64,000 bases of DNA from positions 744,001 through 808,000 of the forward strand of contig NZ_OZ034983.1 in the NCBI RefSeq assembly GCF_964030845.1, read 5' to 3'. Numbering within the stretch: position 1 is the first letter of the stretch; every line of letters begins with the position of its first letter. Below are positions 9,119 to 18,934 of this stretch, piece after piece. A program made the translations under genes and the position numbers. The stretch comes from Candidatus Fukatsuia endosymbiont of Tuberolachnus salignus (lineage in GTDB: Bacteria; Pseudomonadota; Gammaproteobacteria; Enterobacterales; Enterobacteriaceae). Below the pieces are notes generated by a model. That model saw nothing but the letters and a program-made list of their open reading frames with translations. It was not told where the DNA came from and ran no database searches.

Positions 9119-9484
9119 ATGAGTGTTTCTACTGACGACCGTATTGGCAATCGTGATCATGCTGAAACTGATCACACTGGTGCCAGCCACGGAAGCTTAA
9201 AATCTTATCTGATTGGCTTCGTGCTTTCCGTTATTCTGACCGTTATTCCATTTGCTATGGTAATGAATGATAGCGCCTCTCATAGCATCATTCTGACAGT
9301 GGTGGTTGCCTTGGCTTTAGTGCAGATTATCGTACATTTGGTGTACTTCCTGCATATGAATGGATCTTCAGCAGAGCGTTGGAATTTGGTGGCTTTTGTG
9401 TTTACCGTTATCATTATCGCTATTGTTGTTATCGGCTCACTTTGGATTATGTATAACCTCAACATCAACATGATGGTTGAGTAA
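9119..9484 (+). CDS. cyoD: Cytochrome bo3 ubiquinol oxidase subunit IV
   Basis: Small subunit IV, 121 aa (E. coli 109), with a polar His-containing N-terminus (HAETDHTGASHGSLKSYL) and three transmembrane helices. Conserved VHLVYFLHMN marks the family. It assists assembly of the CuB centre. The gene starts immediately after the cyoC stop. Confidence 0.95.
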   Translation: MSVSTDDRIGNRDHAETDHTGASHGSLKSYLIGFVLSVILTVIPFAMVMNDSASHSIILTVVVALALVQIIVHLVYFLHMNGSSAERWNLVAFVFTVIIIAIVVIGSLWIMYNLNINMMVE

Positions 9485-9497
9485 TGAGTAGCCTCTG

Positions 9498-10385
9498 ATG
9501 ATTAAGCAATACTTGCAGGTTACTAAACCAGGCATTATCTTTGGCAATTTAATTTCTGTCATCGGAGGATTTCTCCTCGCAGCCAAGGGCGTGATTGATT
9601 ATCCTCTATTTCTCTCGACGCTTCTTGGTGTCTCCTTAGTGGTTGCCTCCGGTTGTGTATTTAATAATTATATTGACCGTGATATTGATGGCATCATGGA
9701 AAGGACGAAGAACCGCGTTTTGGTGATGGGTCTGATCGATGCGAAGACAAGCCTGATCTATGCCTCAGCACTGGGTATTGCCGGTATGCTATTACTCTAT
9801 TTTGTGGCTAATGTATTAGCAATGGTGTTGGCAGTGATGGGTTTTGTCATCTATGTTGTGGTCTATAGCCTTTACATGAAACGTCATTCAGTCTACGGCA
9901 CGCTGATCGGTAGTCTATCGGGTGCGGCTCCTCCTGTTATTGGTTATTGTGCCGTCACTGGCAAACTTGATACCGGTGCTTTTATCCTATTGTCGATTTT
10001 TAGTTTGTGGCAAATGCCACATTCCTACGCGATTGCTATTTTTCGCTTCAAGGATTATCAGGCAGCAAATATTCCCGTTTTACCGGTAATCAAAGGCATC
10101 GCTGTCACTAAAAACCATATCACACTCTATATTTTGGCATTTATGCTAGCTACTTTAATGCTGACATTAAGTGGCTACGCGGGGTATAGCTATCTTTTTG
10201 TGGCTGCTGCCGTGAGCCTTTGGTGGTTGGGCATGGCATTGCGAGGTTATAAAACAGGCAATGATGGTATATGGGCAAAAAAACTGTTTATTTTTTCGAT
10301 AATTGCGATTACCTCACTCAGCATCATGATGTCTGTCGATTTCAATGTAACTGCTTCTACCGCATTACTGGTTAATGTCAGCTAA
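9498..10385 (+). CDS. cyoE: Heme O synthase (protoheme IX farnesyltransferase)
   Basis: UbiA-family integral membrane prenyltransferase, 295 aa (E. coli 296), converting heme b to heme o for the CyoB active site. Both Asp-rich motifs are visible: NNYIDRDIDGIMERTKNR near residues 52-70 and FRFKDYQAANIP near 183-195. About nine transmembrane segments. Last gene of the oxidase operon; the next gene, yajR, follows as in E. coli. Confidence 0.96.
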   Translation: MIKQYLQVTKPGIIFGNLISVIGGFLLAAKGVIDYPLFLSTLLGVSLVVASGCVFNNYIDRDIDGIMERTKNRVLVMGLIDAKTSLIYASALGIAGMLLLYFVANVLAMVLAVMGFVIYVVVYSLYMKRHSVYGTLIGSLSGAAPPVIGYCAVTGKLDTGAFILLSIFSLWQMPHSYAIAIFRFKDYQAANIPVLPVIKGIAVTKNHITLYILAFMLATLMLTLSGYAGYSYLFVAAAVSLWWLGMALRGYKTGNDGIWAKKLFIFSIIAITSLSIMMSVDFNVTASTALLVNVS

Positions 10386-10404
10386 TAAATTTCTTGTGAA
10401 CCCC

Positions 10405-11793
10405 ATGAACGATAATAAAATGACGTCGCTAGAGCTACGTGCCACCTGGGGGCTAGGAATTGTTTTTTCACTGCGTATGCTCGGCATGTTTATGGTTTTG
10501 CCGGTTATCACTACCTATGGTATGGCGCTGAACGGTGCCAGCGAAGCACTTATCGGCATTGCTATCGGTATCTACGGCTTCACTCAGGCGATCTTTCAAA
10601 TCCCTTTTGGATTGATCTCTGATCGTATCGGTCGTAAACCTCTGATCGTCTTTGGGCTACTGGTTTTCACACTTGGCAGTATCATTGCGGCATTAAGCGA
10701 TTCTATCTGGGGCATTATACTAGGGCGTGCATTGCAAGGTTCTGGCACAATCGCAGCGGCAGTGATGGCGTTACTCTCTGATCTGACCCGCGAACAAAAT
10801 CGGACTAAAGCGATGGCACTTATCGGTATCAGCTTTGGTATTACTTTTGCTATTGCTATGCTTCTTGGCCCCATGATTACCCATGCTTTCGGCCTACATA
10901 CCCTGTTTGGGAGTATTGCCCTACTCGCCCTACTTGGCATTATCATTACCCTAACTGTCGTTCCTGCGACCAGTGTCCATGTTCTCAATCGAGAAGCAAG
11001 TATCGTCAAAGGTAGTATCACTAAAGTGCTTAACAACCGTCGGTTACTAAAACTGAATTTCGGTATTATGTGCCTGCATATTTTATTGATGTCGAGTTTT
11101 ATTGCCTTGCCACATGTGATGGAAAGCGCCGGATTGGTGCCTAAGCAACATGGATATGTTTATTTGATAACCATGTTGATTTCTTTCGCGACGGTGGTAC
11201 CTTTTATTATTTATGCTGAAACTAAACGACATATGAGGCGGGTTTTTATCAGCTGCGTAGCTATACTCCTGATTGCCGAGATCGTACTCTGGGGTGCCAG
11301 GCAGCATCTTTGGCTAATTATTATCGGTATGCAACTGTTCTTTATTGCTTTCAACGTGATGGAAGCTATTTTACCCTCACTGATAAGCAAAGAATCTCCT
11401 GCTGGTTACAAAGGTACGGCCATGGGAGTCTACTCTACCAGCCAATTTATTGGTGTGGCTGTCGGTGGCAGTTTGGGGGGCTGGATATTCGGGATTGCTG
11501 GGGCTGGAACGGTGTTTGCGAGTGGTGCGATTATCGCCTTACTATGGTTTACTGTCAGTTGTACCATGCAAGAACCGCCCTATGTCAGTAGCCTGCGTAT
11601 TGTACTTTCTGCAGCAGCCATGAAAGATACGACCTTGGAAAAATGCTTCAGAAATCAGCCTGGCGTCACTGAAGCAGTGGTGGTGAGAGCAGAACAAAGT
11701 GTCTACGTGAAGGTGGATACAAGACAAACGACTCGCCATCAATTAGAACAATTAGCTAATAGATTTCTTGCAAAACCGCAGCGAGTGCTGTGA
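10405..11793 (+). CDS. yajR: MFS transporter YajR with repeat-derived C-terminus
   Basis: 12-TM major facilitator with a C-terminal YAM (ACT-like) domain, 462 aa from the ATG at 10405. I chose this start because MNDNKMTSLELRATWGLG aligns with the E. coli protein; an in-frame ATG at 10375 would overlap cyoE. The motif A loop DRIGRKP (after TM2) and PAGYKGTAMGVYSTSQF are conserved. The substrate is unknown. After LEQL the last residues, ANRFLAKPQRVL, are encoded by the end of a family B repeat (11760-11796) and replace the native tail. Confidence 0.92.
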   Translation: MNDNKMTSLELRATWGLGIVFSLRMLGMFMVLPVITTYGMALNGASEALIGIAIGIYGFTQAIFQIPFGLISDRIGRKPLIVFGLLVFTLGSIIAALSDSIWGIILGRALQGSGTIAAAVMALLSDLTREQNRTKAMALIGISFGITFAIAMLLGPMITHAFGLHTLFGSIALLALLGIIITLTVVPATSVHVLNREASIVKGSITKVLNNRRLLKLNFGIMCLHILLMSSFIALPHVMESAGLVPKQHGYVYLITMLISFATVVPFIIYAETKRHMRRVFISCVAILLIAEIVLWGARQHLWLIIIGMQLFFIAFNVMEAILPSLISKESPAGYKGTAMGVYSTSQFIGVAVGGSLGGWIFGIAGAGTVFASGAIIALLWFTVSCTMQEPPYVSSLRIVLSAAAMKDTTLEKCFRNQPGVTEAVVVRAEQSVYVKVDTRQTTRHQLEQLANRFLAKPQRVL

Positions 11794-11796
11794 ATT
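11760..11796. repeat. Partial family B repeat inside the 3' end of yajR
   Basis: TAGATTTCTTGCAAAACCG and then CAGCGAGTGCTGTGAA match the left 37 bp of the family B copy at 14589 with very few changes. It encodes the last residues and the TGA stop of yajR. Confidence 0.85.
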
Positions 11797-11801
11797 CATT
11801 T

Positions 11802-14417
11802 TCAAAAACTGTATTTTATCCCGAGAATGACCTGCGTATCTTTATAGTTATAGTTGCCCCACTGCTGTCCAAAAGAACCCCATATTTGGGTGCCTGTAGG
11901 AGTATATCCTTCCACTCCGATCCTCAGTTCTCCACTATTTTTGCTTCCCACAATATTGTTATTCAGGCCATCCATGGAAACCCTCTGCTTTTGACTGTTA
12001 TTAAACCAGTTCGCTTCAATGAAAGGCTGGAATTGGCCACGTGTAACATCATGATGAGCACGCATATAAACACGCGTACCAAGGCGTAGCTGGATATCAC
12101 CTTGCCCTGAATGTGTAATACGGGTTCCGTTAGCTTCATAGTGTGTATTGCCTTTAACGTTCATCCAGATAATTTGAGCTTGAGGTTGTAACCAGTAACT
12201 GTGTATCCCTACCTCTGCAATGTGAAAGCTATATCCGGTTTCCAGTGAGGCTGTGATCCCTTTGCTTCTATAATTTTCTCTTGGCAATCCATGACCACTA
12301 ATATAGTTATTAAACCAATTCCAAAGAACCCAACTGTCCAGATACGGGCCGGATTTATCTTGCTGATTGGCGTACCAAGTGGTGTATAGCCCCGTACTGT
12401 AACCTTCGATTCCTCCTTTCACTTGGTAGCCTGTCACCTTTGACAGGGCAGATGCACTGTTATTGCCATGCCCGGCCATAATGCCCAAGTGCAAGCGATC
12501 ATCACCATCAGAACTCCACTGTGCAATATCCGCGCCTATCTGAAAAACATAACGATCGGCTTGAGTGCTAATTTGCCCACTTTTATCGGAATAAAGGCTA
12601 CGCCCCCCAGTGCTACGAAACCACAGGTTGGTGATCTTTTCTTTACTACCCAAAAAATCCGTGTATTGCATTTCACCGAGACGTTCATGCAAGCGCATAT
12701 TAAACATGGTATTAGCTATTGTAATATTATTCAGATAACCACCGACTTCAGGTCTTAATATTGGCTCTTTTATTGGCTCATTAATTTCCGGCTCGACGGG
12801 ATTAATCTTCGGTTCTGTGGTATCAGTGCTGGTTAAATACCAATTAGCATTTTTTTTCACCAGGTTATAATCGTAGGAGCCAGCAACAATACGCCCTCCT
12901 GGCAAAAAAATAGCATTGGAAGCGCCATTAATTTTTATAATTTCAATTCCATTTTGAGTTTGAGCACCTTTACCATTGATATTGGTAATATGTACGGTAG
13001 TAGTACCGTTTGCATCTCCGTCGATGATCAGTTTATCTGTTAAAGAATTATCATCACCGAGAACAGTTGCTAAAAAAAGAGTACTGTCAGTTTCTCCGGT
13101 ATAATTTCTAGTGATGTTTAACGTATTTCCTGTACTGACAGTATGAGGATTGAGGATAAGGGATCTATTATTCATTAGGTTACCGTCAATATTCGCTGAA
13201 TGGCCTATCAGAAAAATTTTGTTATTATTCGTGCTATTCCCTCTAAAAGTACTTTGTTCATTCAAGAGAAGGTCACCATCGATAGTGATGCCATCTGCAC
13301 CGTTAGCAGACCAGATTATCTCTTTTCCTAATGTCAGAACACTGTCAGAGGTAACAGAAACCTTGCCAACGGAGGCATGATCATTGGCAGTATAATTCGT
13401 TGGTAGTACGTTTGTGCCGACGGTAATGGCCGATCCACTATTACCGTTAATGATGCCTGAAACAGAAGCGTTACGCAGCAGATTAAGGGTAGCATGAGAT
13501 AATTCAACATTCCCATTTAATCTTCCGTAATTATCTATACTGTCAGTAATTGTACCCGTATTGTTAATGGCATAACGGGTGCTGCCAACAGTACCGGTAT
13601 TCACAATGGAATCAACAGTACCCTCGTTGGTTATACCTGTCTGCTCACCGGTGATACTTCCGCTATTATTAATGTTTTTTATTCTTCCTTCATTTCTGAC
13701 ACCATCCATTTTACCTGCAATGGAGTTTTGATTGATAATGCCATCAATTTTACCGATATTATATATTCCATGGAGTGACTCGCCTGAGAGACTACCATTA
13801 TTAACAATATTATTATTGATGGTACCCTCGGTATCGCTGACAAAAATAGCGTGCTGATATCCAGAGATGGTCCCAGAATTAAAAAGGCCATCAAGTTTAG
13901 ATTGATTATGAATGCGTATTCCTGATTCATCGCTCCAAATACTTCTTGATGTTTTTATTAATCCACTATTATAAATACCGAATTCTTCCGTTCCTCGATT
14001 AACAGTAGCGAGGCTATTATTAAAACCTAATTCAATACCATGCCCCTCGGTCGTTATTTCTCCTGTATTGATTATAGCATTGACTGTTGCACCTTCTTCA
14101 ATCTCAATACCTCTACTTTGTCCTGCTCCCATTATTTTTCCATGATTGATTATTTTGCCAAAAGTGGTATCGCCTGTTGCTAATATACCCACTCCCTGGC
14201 TGGTTCTATTAGTATTTGAAATGATGGATATCGATCCTGATGAATCCACAGTAACACTTGAGTTATCAGTCTTCAGCATGCATCCTGTTACCATTGGTGA
14301 AGTAATAATCGTATTTTCTACATTACCGGTGTTTGCCACCACAGAGAAGGATAGACCACTCAAGGTTGCGATAATAGAAAAATTGAATAATCCAAGATTT
14401 GGGCTTCTCATAAGCAT
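11802..14417 (-). CDS. Autotransporter (type Va) adhesin-like outer-membrane protein
   Basis: About 871 aa from the ATG at 14417 (also 14411); an in-frame upstream ATG at 14531 would add 38 residues lacking signal character. A signal peptide follows (LGLFNFSIIATLSGLSFSVVA). The passenger, about 300 residues, consists of degenerate repeats of the type INNTGTI / IVNTGEI, typical of beta-helical passengers. A proline/glutamate linker (PEINEPIKEP) is next, then an autotransporter beta-barrel of about 270 residues ending in Phe (IKYSF). The passenger specificity cannot be read. It is convergent with yajR, 8 bp apart, and not part of the E. coli neighbourhood, so probably acquired. Confidence 0.88.
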   Translation of the reverse strand: MLMRSPNLGLFNFSIIATLSGLSFSVVANTGNVENTIITSPMVTGCMLKTDNSSVTVDSSGSISIISNTNRTSQGVGILATGDTTFGKIINHGKIMGAGQSRGIEIEEGATVNAIINTGEITTEGHGIELGFNNSLATVNRGTEEFGIYNSGLIKTSRSIWSDESGIRIHNQSKLDGLFNSGTISGYQHAIFVSDTEGTINNNIVNNGSLSGESLHGIYNIGKIDGIINQNSIAGKMDGVRNEGRIKNINNSGSITGEQTGITNEGTVDSIVNTGTVGSTRYAINNTGTITDSIDNYGRLNGNVELSHATLNLLRNASVSGIINGNSGSAITVGTNVLPTNYTANDHASVGKVSVTSDSVLTLGKEIIWSANGADGITIDGDLLLNEQSTFRGNSTNNNKIFLIGHSANIDGNLMNNRSLILNPHTVSTGNTLNITRNYTGETDSTLFLATVLGDDNSLTDKLIIDGDANGTTTVHITNINGKGAQTQNGIEIIKINGASNAIFLPGGRIVAGSYDYNLVKKNANWYLTSTDTTEPKINPVEPEINEPIKEPILRPEVGGYLNNITIANTMFNMRLHERLGEMQYTDFLGSKEKITNLWFRSTGGRSLYSDKSGQISTQADRYVFQIGADIAQWSSDGDDRLHLGIMAGHGNNSASALSKVTGYQVKGGIEGYSTGLYTTWYANQQDKSGPYLDSWVLWNWFNNYISGHGLPRENYRSKGITASLETGYSFHIAEVGIHSYWLQPQAQIIWMNVKGNTHYEANGTRITHSGQGDIQLRLGTRVYMRAHHDVTRGQFQPFIEANWFNNSQKQRVSMDGLNNNIVGSKNSGELRIGVEGYTPTGTQIWGSFGQQWGNYNYKDTQVILGIKYSF

Positions 14418-14588
14418 CCCATTTATAAAAAAATATATTTCATATAAACGACACAAACGCCCGTTTTTTTTACCGTTATTAAATAGATGGTAAAAAATGC
14501 GTGAAAATGCAAATTTAAATCTGAATGGCAAACTTGTTATAATCGGCCATGAATGGATAGAAATAGAATATGTTTGTCAAAAGTTTAA

Positions 14589-14729
14589 TAGACTTCTTGC
14601 AAAACCGTAGCGAGTGCTGTGAAGTCAAGGTATCTGGAGCGCAGTAATTTCACGCTACAAGTACATGAGGATCACGAGCACCCTATAACACAAAATTCGC
14701 AGCACATAGTAGGTTTTGCAAGAAGTCTA
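14589..14729. repeat. MITE-like repeat family B, full copy
   Basis: A 141-bp element with near-perfect terminal inverted repeats TAGACTTCTTGCAAAACC and GGTTTTGCAAGAAGTCTA, TA at both ends. The right end supplies the TAG stop codon of waaA (14727-14729). Confidence 0.88.
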
Positions 14730-16004
14730 ATGGTTATGCGGGCGTAAATAAGGGACTAGCAAATGTAATAAACGCTGCAATGCTCCCTGATTTTTATACA
14801 GAACGTCAACAGCTTGCTGGCCGTGATAAAAAAGGCGATTTTTATCATTGAGTAAAAAGTTCATTTTCTGTACTAACGATAGGGTATCAGTGACGGTAAT
14901 CAGCCCTTTCGCTTTTGTCAGCTTGGCACAAATCTCTTTAAAATTAAAAGTATGTGATCCCATAAGGATGGGTATGGAATGGGCGGCGGCTTCTAATGGA
15001 TTATGTCCACCGTGTTTTACTAGACTTCCCCCGACAAAAGCGATATCGGCGATGCCATACAACAGCATGAGTTCACCCATGGTATCGCCGATAACCACTT
15101 GAGTACTGGCTGAGGGGATTTCACCACGGCTACGTAGCATATAATTTAAACCGGCTTTTTGTACTAGTTCTATTGCTGTGGGAAAACGTTCAGGATGCCG
15201 TGGTACCAAAATCAGTAATAGGGTTGGATGTGTTGACAACAATTTACGATACGCGGCCAATAATAGGGTTTCTTCACCATCGTGGGTACTGGTGGCTATC
15301 CATACTGGTCGATGTGACGCCCATTGGCTGCGTAAAGTAGCGGCACGAGTGGCTAGCTCGGGTGTGATGGCAATATCAAATTTCAGGCTACCTGTGACGC
15401 TAAGTTGGCAGCGCTTCAATCCCAGGGAGATAAGACGTTCTCCATCTTCATGATGTTGTGCGGCAATCAAGGTAATACGTTGCAGCATCTGACGAATAAA
15501 ATGGCCTAGTTTCTGATAACGCGCCGCTGAACGCGCCGAAAGACGTGCGTTGGCAATGACTAACGGGATAGATCGGCGATGCAACGCATGAATGAGTGTT
15601 GGCCATAACTCAGTCTCCATAATAATCACTAAATGGGGATTAAGTTGATTAAGAAAACGGTTTACGGCACAAGGAAGATCATAGGGTAAATAGACGTGAT
15701 GAACTTCGTTATTCAAAGCGGATTTTACCCGTTCAGACCCTGTGGGGGTCATGGTGGTCACTGTAATCGGCATATCAGGGTAATGATGACGCAAGGCTTT
15801 GATCAACGGAATAGCTGCCAGTGTTTCACCCACTGAAACGGAATGCAGCAAAATGCCCTTAGCCGCTACCTTACCGGCACAAAAACCATAACGTTCCCCC
15901 CAGCGCTGACGGTAAGCGGGAGCTTTACGGCTACGTAATAGCAGACGTAGCCAGATTAATGGTTGAATAAGGTAAAACAGTATCTGATATAAACGCAGTA
16001 ACAT
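14727..16004 (-). CDS. waaA: 3-deoxy-D-manno-octulosonic acid (Kdo) transferase
   Basis: Bifunctional GT30 glycosyltransferase that transfers Kdo from CMP-Kdo to lipid IVA in LPS core synthesis, 425 aa, identical in length to E. coli WaaA. An N-terminal membrane anchor (about 1-22) precedes the catalytic HSVSVGE motif (Glu60); FVGGSLVKHGGHNPLEAA is the conserved CMP-Kdo binding region. The stop codon TAG is formed by the family B repeat end. With gmhB nearby, this indicates retention of LPS inner-core synthesis. Confidence 0.96.
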   Translation of the reverse strand: MLLRLYQILFYLIQPLIWLRLLLRSRKAPAYRQRWGERYGFCAGKVAAKGILLHSVSVGETLAAIPLIKALRHHYPDMPITVTTMTPTGSERVKSALNNEVHHVYLPYDLPCAVNRFLNQLNPHLVIIMETELWPTLIHALHRRSIPLVIANARLSARSAARYQKLGHFIRQMLQRITLIAAQHHEDGERLISLGLKRCQLSVTGSLKFDIAITPELATRAATLRSQWASHRPVWIATSTHDGEETLLLAAYRKLLSTHPTLLLILVPRHPERFPTAIELVQKAGLNYMLRSRGEIPSASTQVVIGDTMGELMLLYGIADIAFVGGSLVKHGGHNPLEAAAHSIPILMGSHTFNFKEICAKLTKAKGLITVTDTLSLVQKMNFLLNDKNRLFYHGQQAVDVLYKNQGALQRLLHLLVPYLRPHNH

Positions 16005-16099
16005 GAGGTTCCTTGCGAAGCTGTCGATTGTGGTATGCCGTTAACATGCAGCAATATCTTAATTAACCTGTGTAGATAAAGTCGTATCATTTTAAGGCA

Positions 16100-17839
16100 C
16101 TATTGTTTGATTTTTTTGATTATAAAATCGACAATCTCACTGCTTGATATCATTTCTGGCTTATCTTTTTTATGGGCACTGCGATTTTTATATTCCACTT
16201 CTTCCTTCTCTAAAGTGCGATCACTAATCACTACGTGATGTGGTATGCCAATCAATTCCATATCGGCAAACATCACACCTGGCCGTTCTTGACGGTCATC
16301 GATAATAACCTCGATACCTTGATTAACTAAGGTTTCATACAATTGTTCCGCGAATTCTTTCACCCGAGAAGAAGTGTGTATATTGATGATTGGTATGATA
16401 GCGATTTGAAATGGAGCAATCGCATCCGGCCAAATAATGCCACGATCATCGTGGTGTTGCTCAATAGTAGCAGCAACCACACGGGACACACCAATACCAT
16501 AGCAACCCATTGTTATCACTTGATTAGTGCAATCTTCACATTGTAGCGTCGCTTTCATCGCTTCTGAGTATTTATTGCCCAGTTGAAAGATATGGCCGAC
16601 TTCGATGCCGCGTTTAATCTGCAAGGTTCCTTGCCCATCAGGGCTGGCATCACCTTCTTGCACGTTACGGATATCAGCCACCTGTGGTAGCGGCAAATCA
16701 CGATCCCAATTGATACCAAAATAATGTTTACCATCAATATTAGCCCCCGCACTAAAATCACTCATCACGGCAACAGTGCGGTCGACGACAATGGACGAGG
16801 ATGCCAGATTAATTGGCCCCAAAGAACCCGGTTTTGCATTTACCCATTCGTGGATCTCTTGCTCACTGGCAAAAGTGAGTGGAACGGCAACCTGAGGCAG
16901 TTTCTCTGCTTTTATTGTATTGAGTTGATGATCACCACGTAGCAACAACGCAATCAGTTTATGCCCGTTTGCTTCCGTTTCATGTGCGCGTACGAAGAGC
17001 GTTTTTACTGTTTTCTCGATTGGCATTTTGAACTGCGTTACCAGGTCGGTGATGATTTTTACATGTAGTGTGTCAACAATACGCAAGTCTTCAGTAGCGA
17101 CTGCCCGTGTCTGCGTTGGTGCTACTGCTTCAGCCAGTTCAATATTTGCCGCGAAATTGGATTCGGTTGAGAAAACGATATCATCCTCACCACTGTCCGC
17201 CAATACCTGAAACTCGTGAGAAGTGCTACCACCAATCGAACCGGTATCGGCCAGTACCGCACGGAAATCCAAGCCGATACGAGTAAAAATTTTACTGTAT
17301 GCGGCGTACATGGCGTTGTAAGTTTCTTGCAAGGATGCTTTCGTGGTATGGAAAGAGTAAGCATCTTTCATCAGGAATTCACGAGCGCGCATTACGCCAA
17401 AACGTGGCCGTACTTCATCACGGAACTTGGTTTGAATTTGAAAAAGGTTAAGGGGTAATTGTTTATACGAGCGAATACCATTACGAATGAAATCGGTGAT
17501 CACCTCTTCGTGGGTAGGGCCGAGTACGAAATGCCGTTCATTACGATCAACAAAACGCAGCAGCTCAGCACCATATTGTTGCCAACGTCCGGTTTCTTGC
17601 CAGAGACTTGCCGGTTGTACCATGGGCATGGAAACTTCGATCGCACCCGCCTTATTCATCTCTTCACGTACAATATTTTCGACCTTTTTCAACACCCGGA
17701 TACCGGTTGGCAGCCAAGTATAAAGCCCTGAAGCCAGTTGACGGATCATGCCGGCGCGCAGCATCATCTGGTGGCTGATGATTTCAGCATCGGCAGGAGT
17801 TTCCTTCAGTGTAGCAAGTAGATATCGGCTGGTACGCAT
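16100..17839 (-). CDS. proS: Prolyl-tRNA synthetase
   Basis: Class II aminoacyl-tRNA synthetase of the bacterial type with an inserted YbaK-like editing domain, 579 aa (E. coli 572). The start at 17839 (MRTSRYLLATLKETPADAE) matches the family; the longer ORF to 17926 runs into a family B repeat and is not native. Motif 2 is FRDEVRPRFGVMRAREF, motif 3 GIGVSRVVAATIE. The insertion domain lies at about 220-405 and the anticodon-binding domain at the C-terminus. In E. coli proS also lies just beyond metQ, but trmO and rcsF between them are missing. Confidence 0.96.
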   Translation of the reverse strand: MRTSRYLLATLKETPADAEIISHQMMLRAGMIRQLASGLYTWLPTGIRVLKKVENIVREEMNKAGAIEVSMPMVQPASLWQETGRWQQYGAELLRFVDRNERHFVLGPTHEEVITDFIRNGIRSYKQLPLNLFQIQTKFRDEVRPRFGVMRAREFLMKDAYSFHTTKASLQETYNAMYAAYSKIFTRIGLDFRAVLADTGSIGGSTSHEFQVLADSGEDDIVFSTESNFAANIELAEAVAPTQTRAVATEDLRIVDTLHVKIITDLVTQFKMPIEKTVKTLFVRAHETEANGHKLIALLLRGDHQLNTIKAEKLPQVAVPLTFASEQEIHEWVNAKPGSLGPINLASSSIVVDRTVAVMSDFSAGANIDGKHYFGINWDRDLPLPQVADIRNVQEGDASPDGQGTLQIKRGIEVGHIFQLGNKYSEAMKATLQCEDCTNQVITMGCYGIGVSRVVAATIEQHHDDRGIIWPDAIAPFQIAIIPIINIHTSSRVKEFAEQLYETLVNQGIEVIIDDRQERPGVMFADMELIGIPHHVVISDRTLEKEEVEYKNRSAHKKDKPEMISSSEIVDFIIKKIKQ

Positions 17840-17868
17840 GATGTGTTGGTTTCCATAAAAACTAAAAA

Positions 17869-18014
17869 TAGACTTCTTGCAAAACCGGTTACGTGCTGCG
17901 CATTCTGTGTTACGTGGTGCTCGCAATTCTCATGTACTCGTCTGTACACTGCGGTCGCTGCGCTCCAGGTGCCTTGACCTCACAGCATTCGCTCCGGTTT
18001 TACAAGAAGTCTGA
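17869..18014. repeat. MITE-like repeat family B, full copy
   Basis: A 146-bp element between metQ and proS with inverted ends TAGACTTCTTGCAAAACCG and CGGTTTTACAAGAAGTCTGA. The central part differs from the 14589 copy, suggesting an older or divergent member. Confidence 0.85.
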
Positions 18015-18065
18015 TAATTAAACATAAAAATTGTTGATTCTGGTCGAAATCGTCGTGAGTGACGT

Positions 18066-18881
18066 TCACCAGCCCTTTACTGCACCGCCGTTAAAGATTT
18101 TATTAGCCGCAGTGAATACCTCGTCAGATTGATAGGCCTGGACAAATTTTTTCACATTTTCTGCCTCTTTGTTATCTGCACGAGCGACAATCAAATTAAC
18201 ATAGGGTGAATCTTTATCTTCGACAAACAAACCATCTTTAGCCGGTGTTAGATTAATCTGGCTAGCGTAAGTGCTATTAATGACCGCTAAGGCAATTTGC
18301 TGATCATCGAGAGAACGTGGTAACTGAGGAGCTTCCAATTCGACGAGTTTTAGATTTTTAGGATTATCAATCACATCTAAAACAGTAGGAAGCAGGCCAA
18401 CGTCGTTTGTGAGTTTTAGTAAACCTTGTTTTTGCAACAGTAATAAGGCACGACCGAGATTCGTGGGATCATTAGGCAGCGCTATTTGTGAACCAGATTG
18501 TAGCTCATCCAGTGATTTGATTTTTTTTGAGTAACCAGCAATGGGGTAAACAAAAGTATGACCAACCGCAACCAGTTTATAACCTCGATCTTTAATTTGT
18601 TGATCCAGATAAGGTTTATGTTGGAAAGCATTAGCGTCGATATCGTCCTGGCTGAGTGCTTCATTGGGTAAAACATAATCATTAAAAACCACAAGTTCTA
18701 CATTCAGACCGTATTTATCCTTAGCCACCTTTTTAGCGACTTCCGCTACCTGCTGCTCAGAACCACTGATAACGCCGACCTTAATGCTGTTGGGATCTTT
18801 TTCTTTTTGTCCACAGGCCACAAGAACCAAAGAACCGATTAATATGCTGATTGCTGTGACAGATTTTAATTTTATAGACAT
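18066..18881 (-). CDS. metQ: D-methionine-binding lipoprotein MetQ
   Basis: Substrate-binding lipoprotein of the MetNIQ importer, 271 aa as in E. coli. The start at 18881 is chosen because a GGAG ribosome-binding site lies just upstream and the lipobox LVAC (Cys23) then sits at the usual place; a longer frame to 18926 lacks support. NlpA family fold; it binds methionine in the periplasm and delivers it to MetI. Distal gene of the metNIQ unit, separated from metI by a family A repeat (18935-19092). Confidence 0.95.
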   Translation of the reverse strand: MSIKLKSVTAISILIGSLVLVACGQKEKDPNSIKVGVISGSEQQVAEVAKKVAKDKYGLNVELVVFNDYVLPNEALSQDDIDANAFQHKPYLDQQIKDRGYKLVAVGHTFVYPIAGYSKKIKSLDELQSGSQIALPNDPTNLGRALLLLQKQGLLKLTNDVGLLPTVLDVIDNPKNLKLVELEAPQLPRSLDDQQIALAVINSTYASQINLTPAKDGLFVEDKDSPYVNLIVARADNKEAENVKKFVQAYQSDEVFTAANKIFNGGAVKGW

Positions 18882-18934
18882 GGATTTTTCTCCATTTGAC
18901 ATAAGTTGATGTAGGTTAGGGATCAATACGATCT

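Noticed and set aside
17840..17926. N-terminal extension of proS
   Set aside because: These codons are family B repeat sequence; the family start is at 17839.
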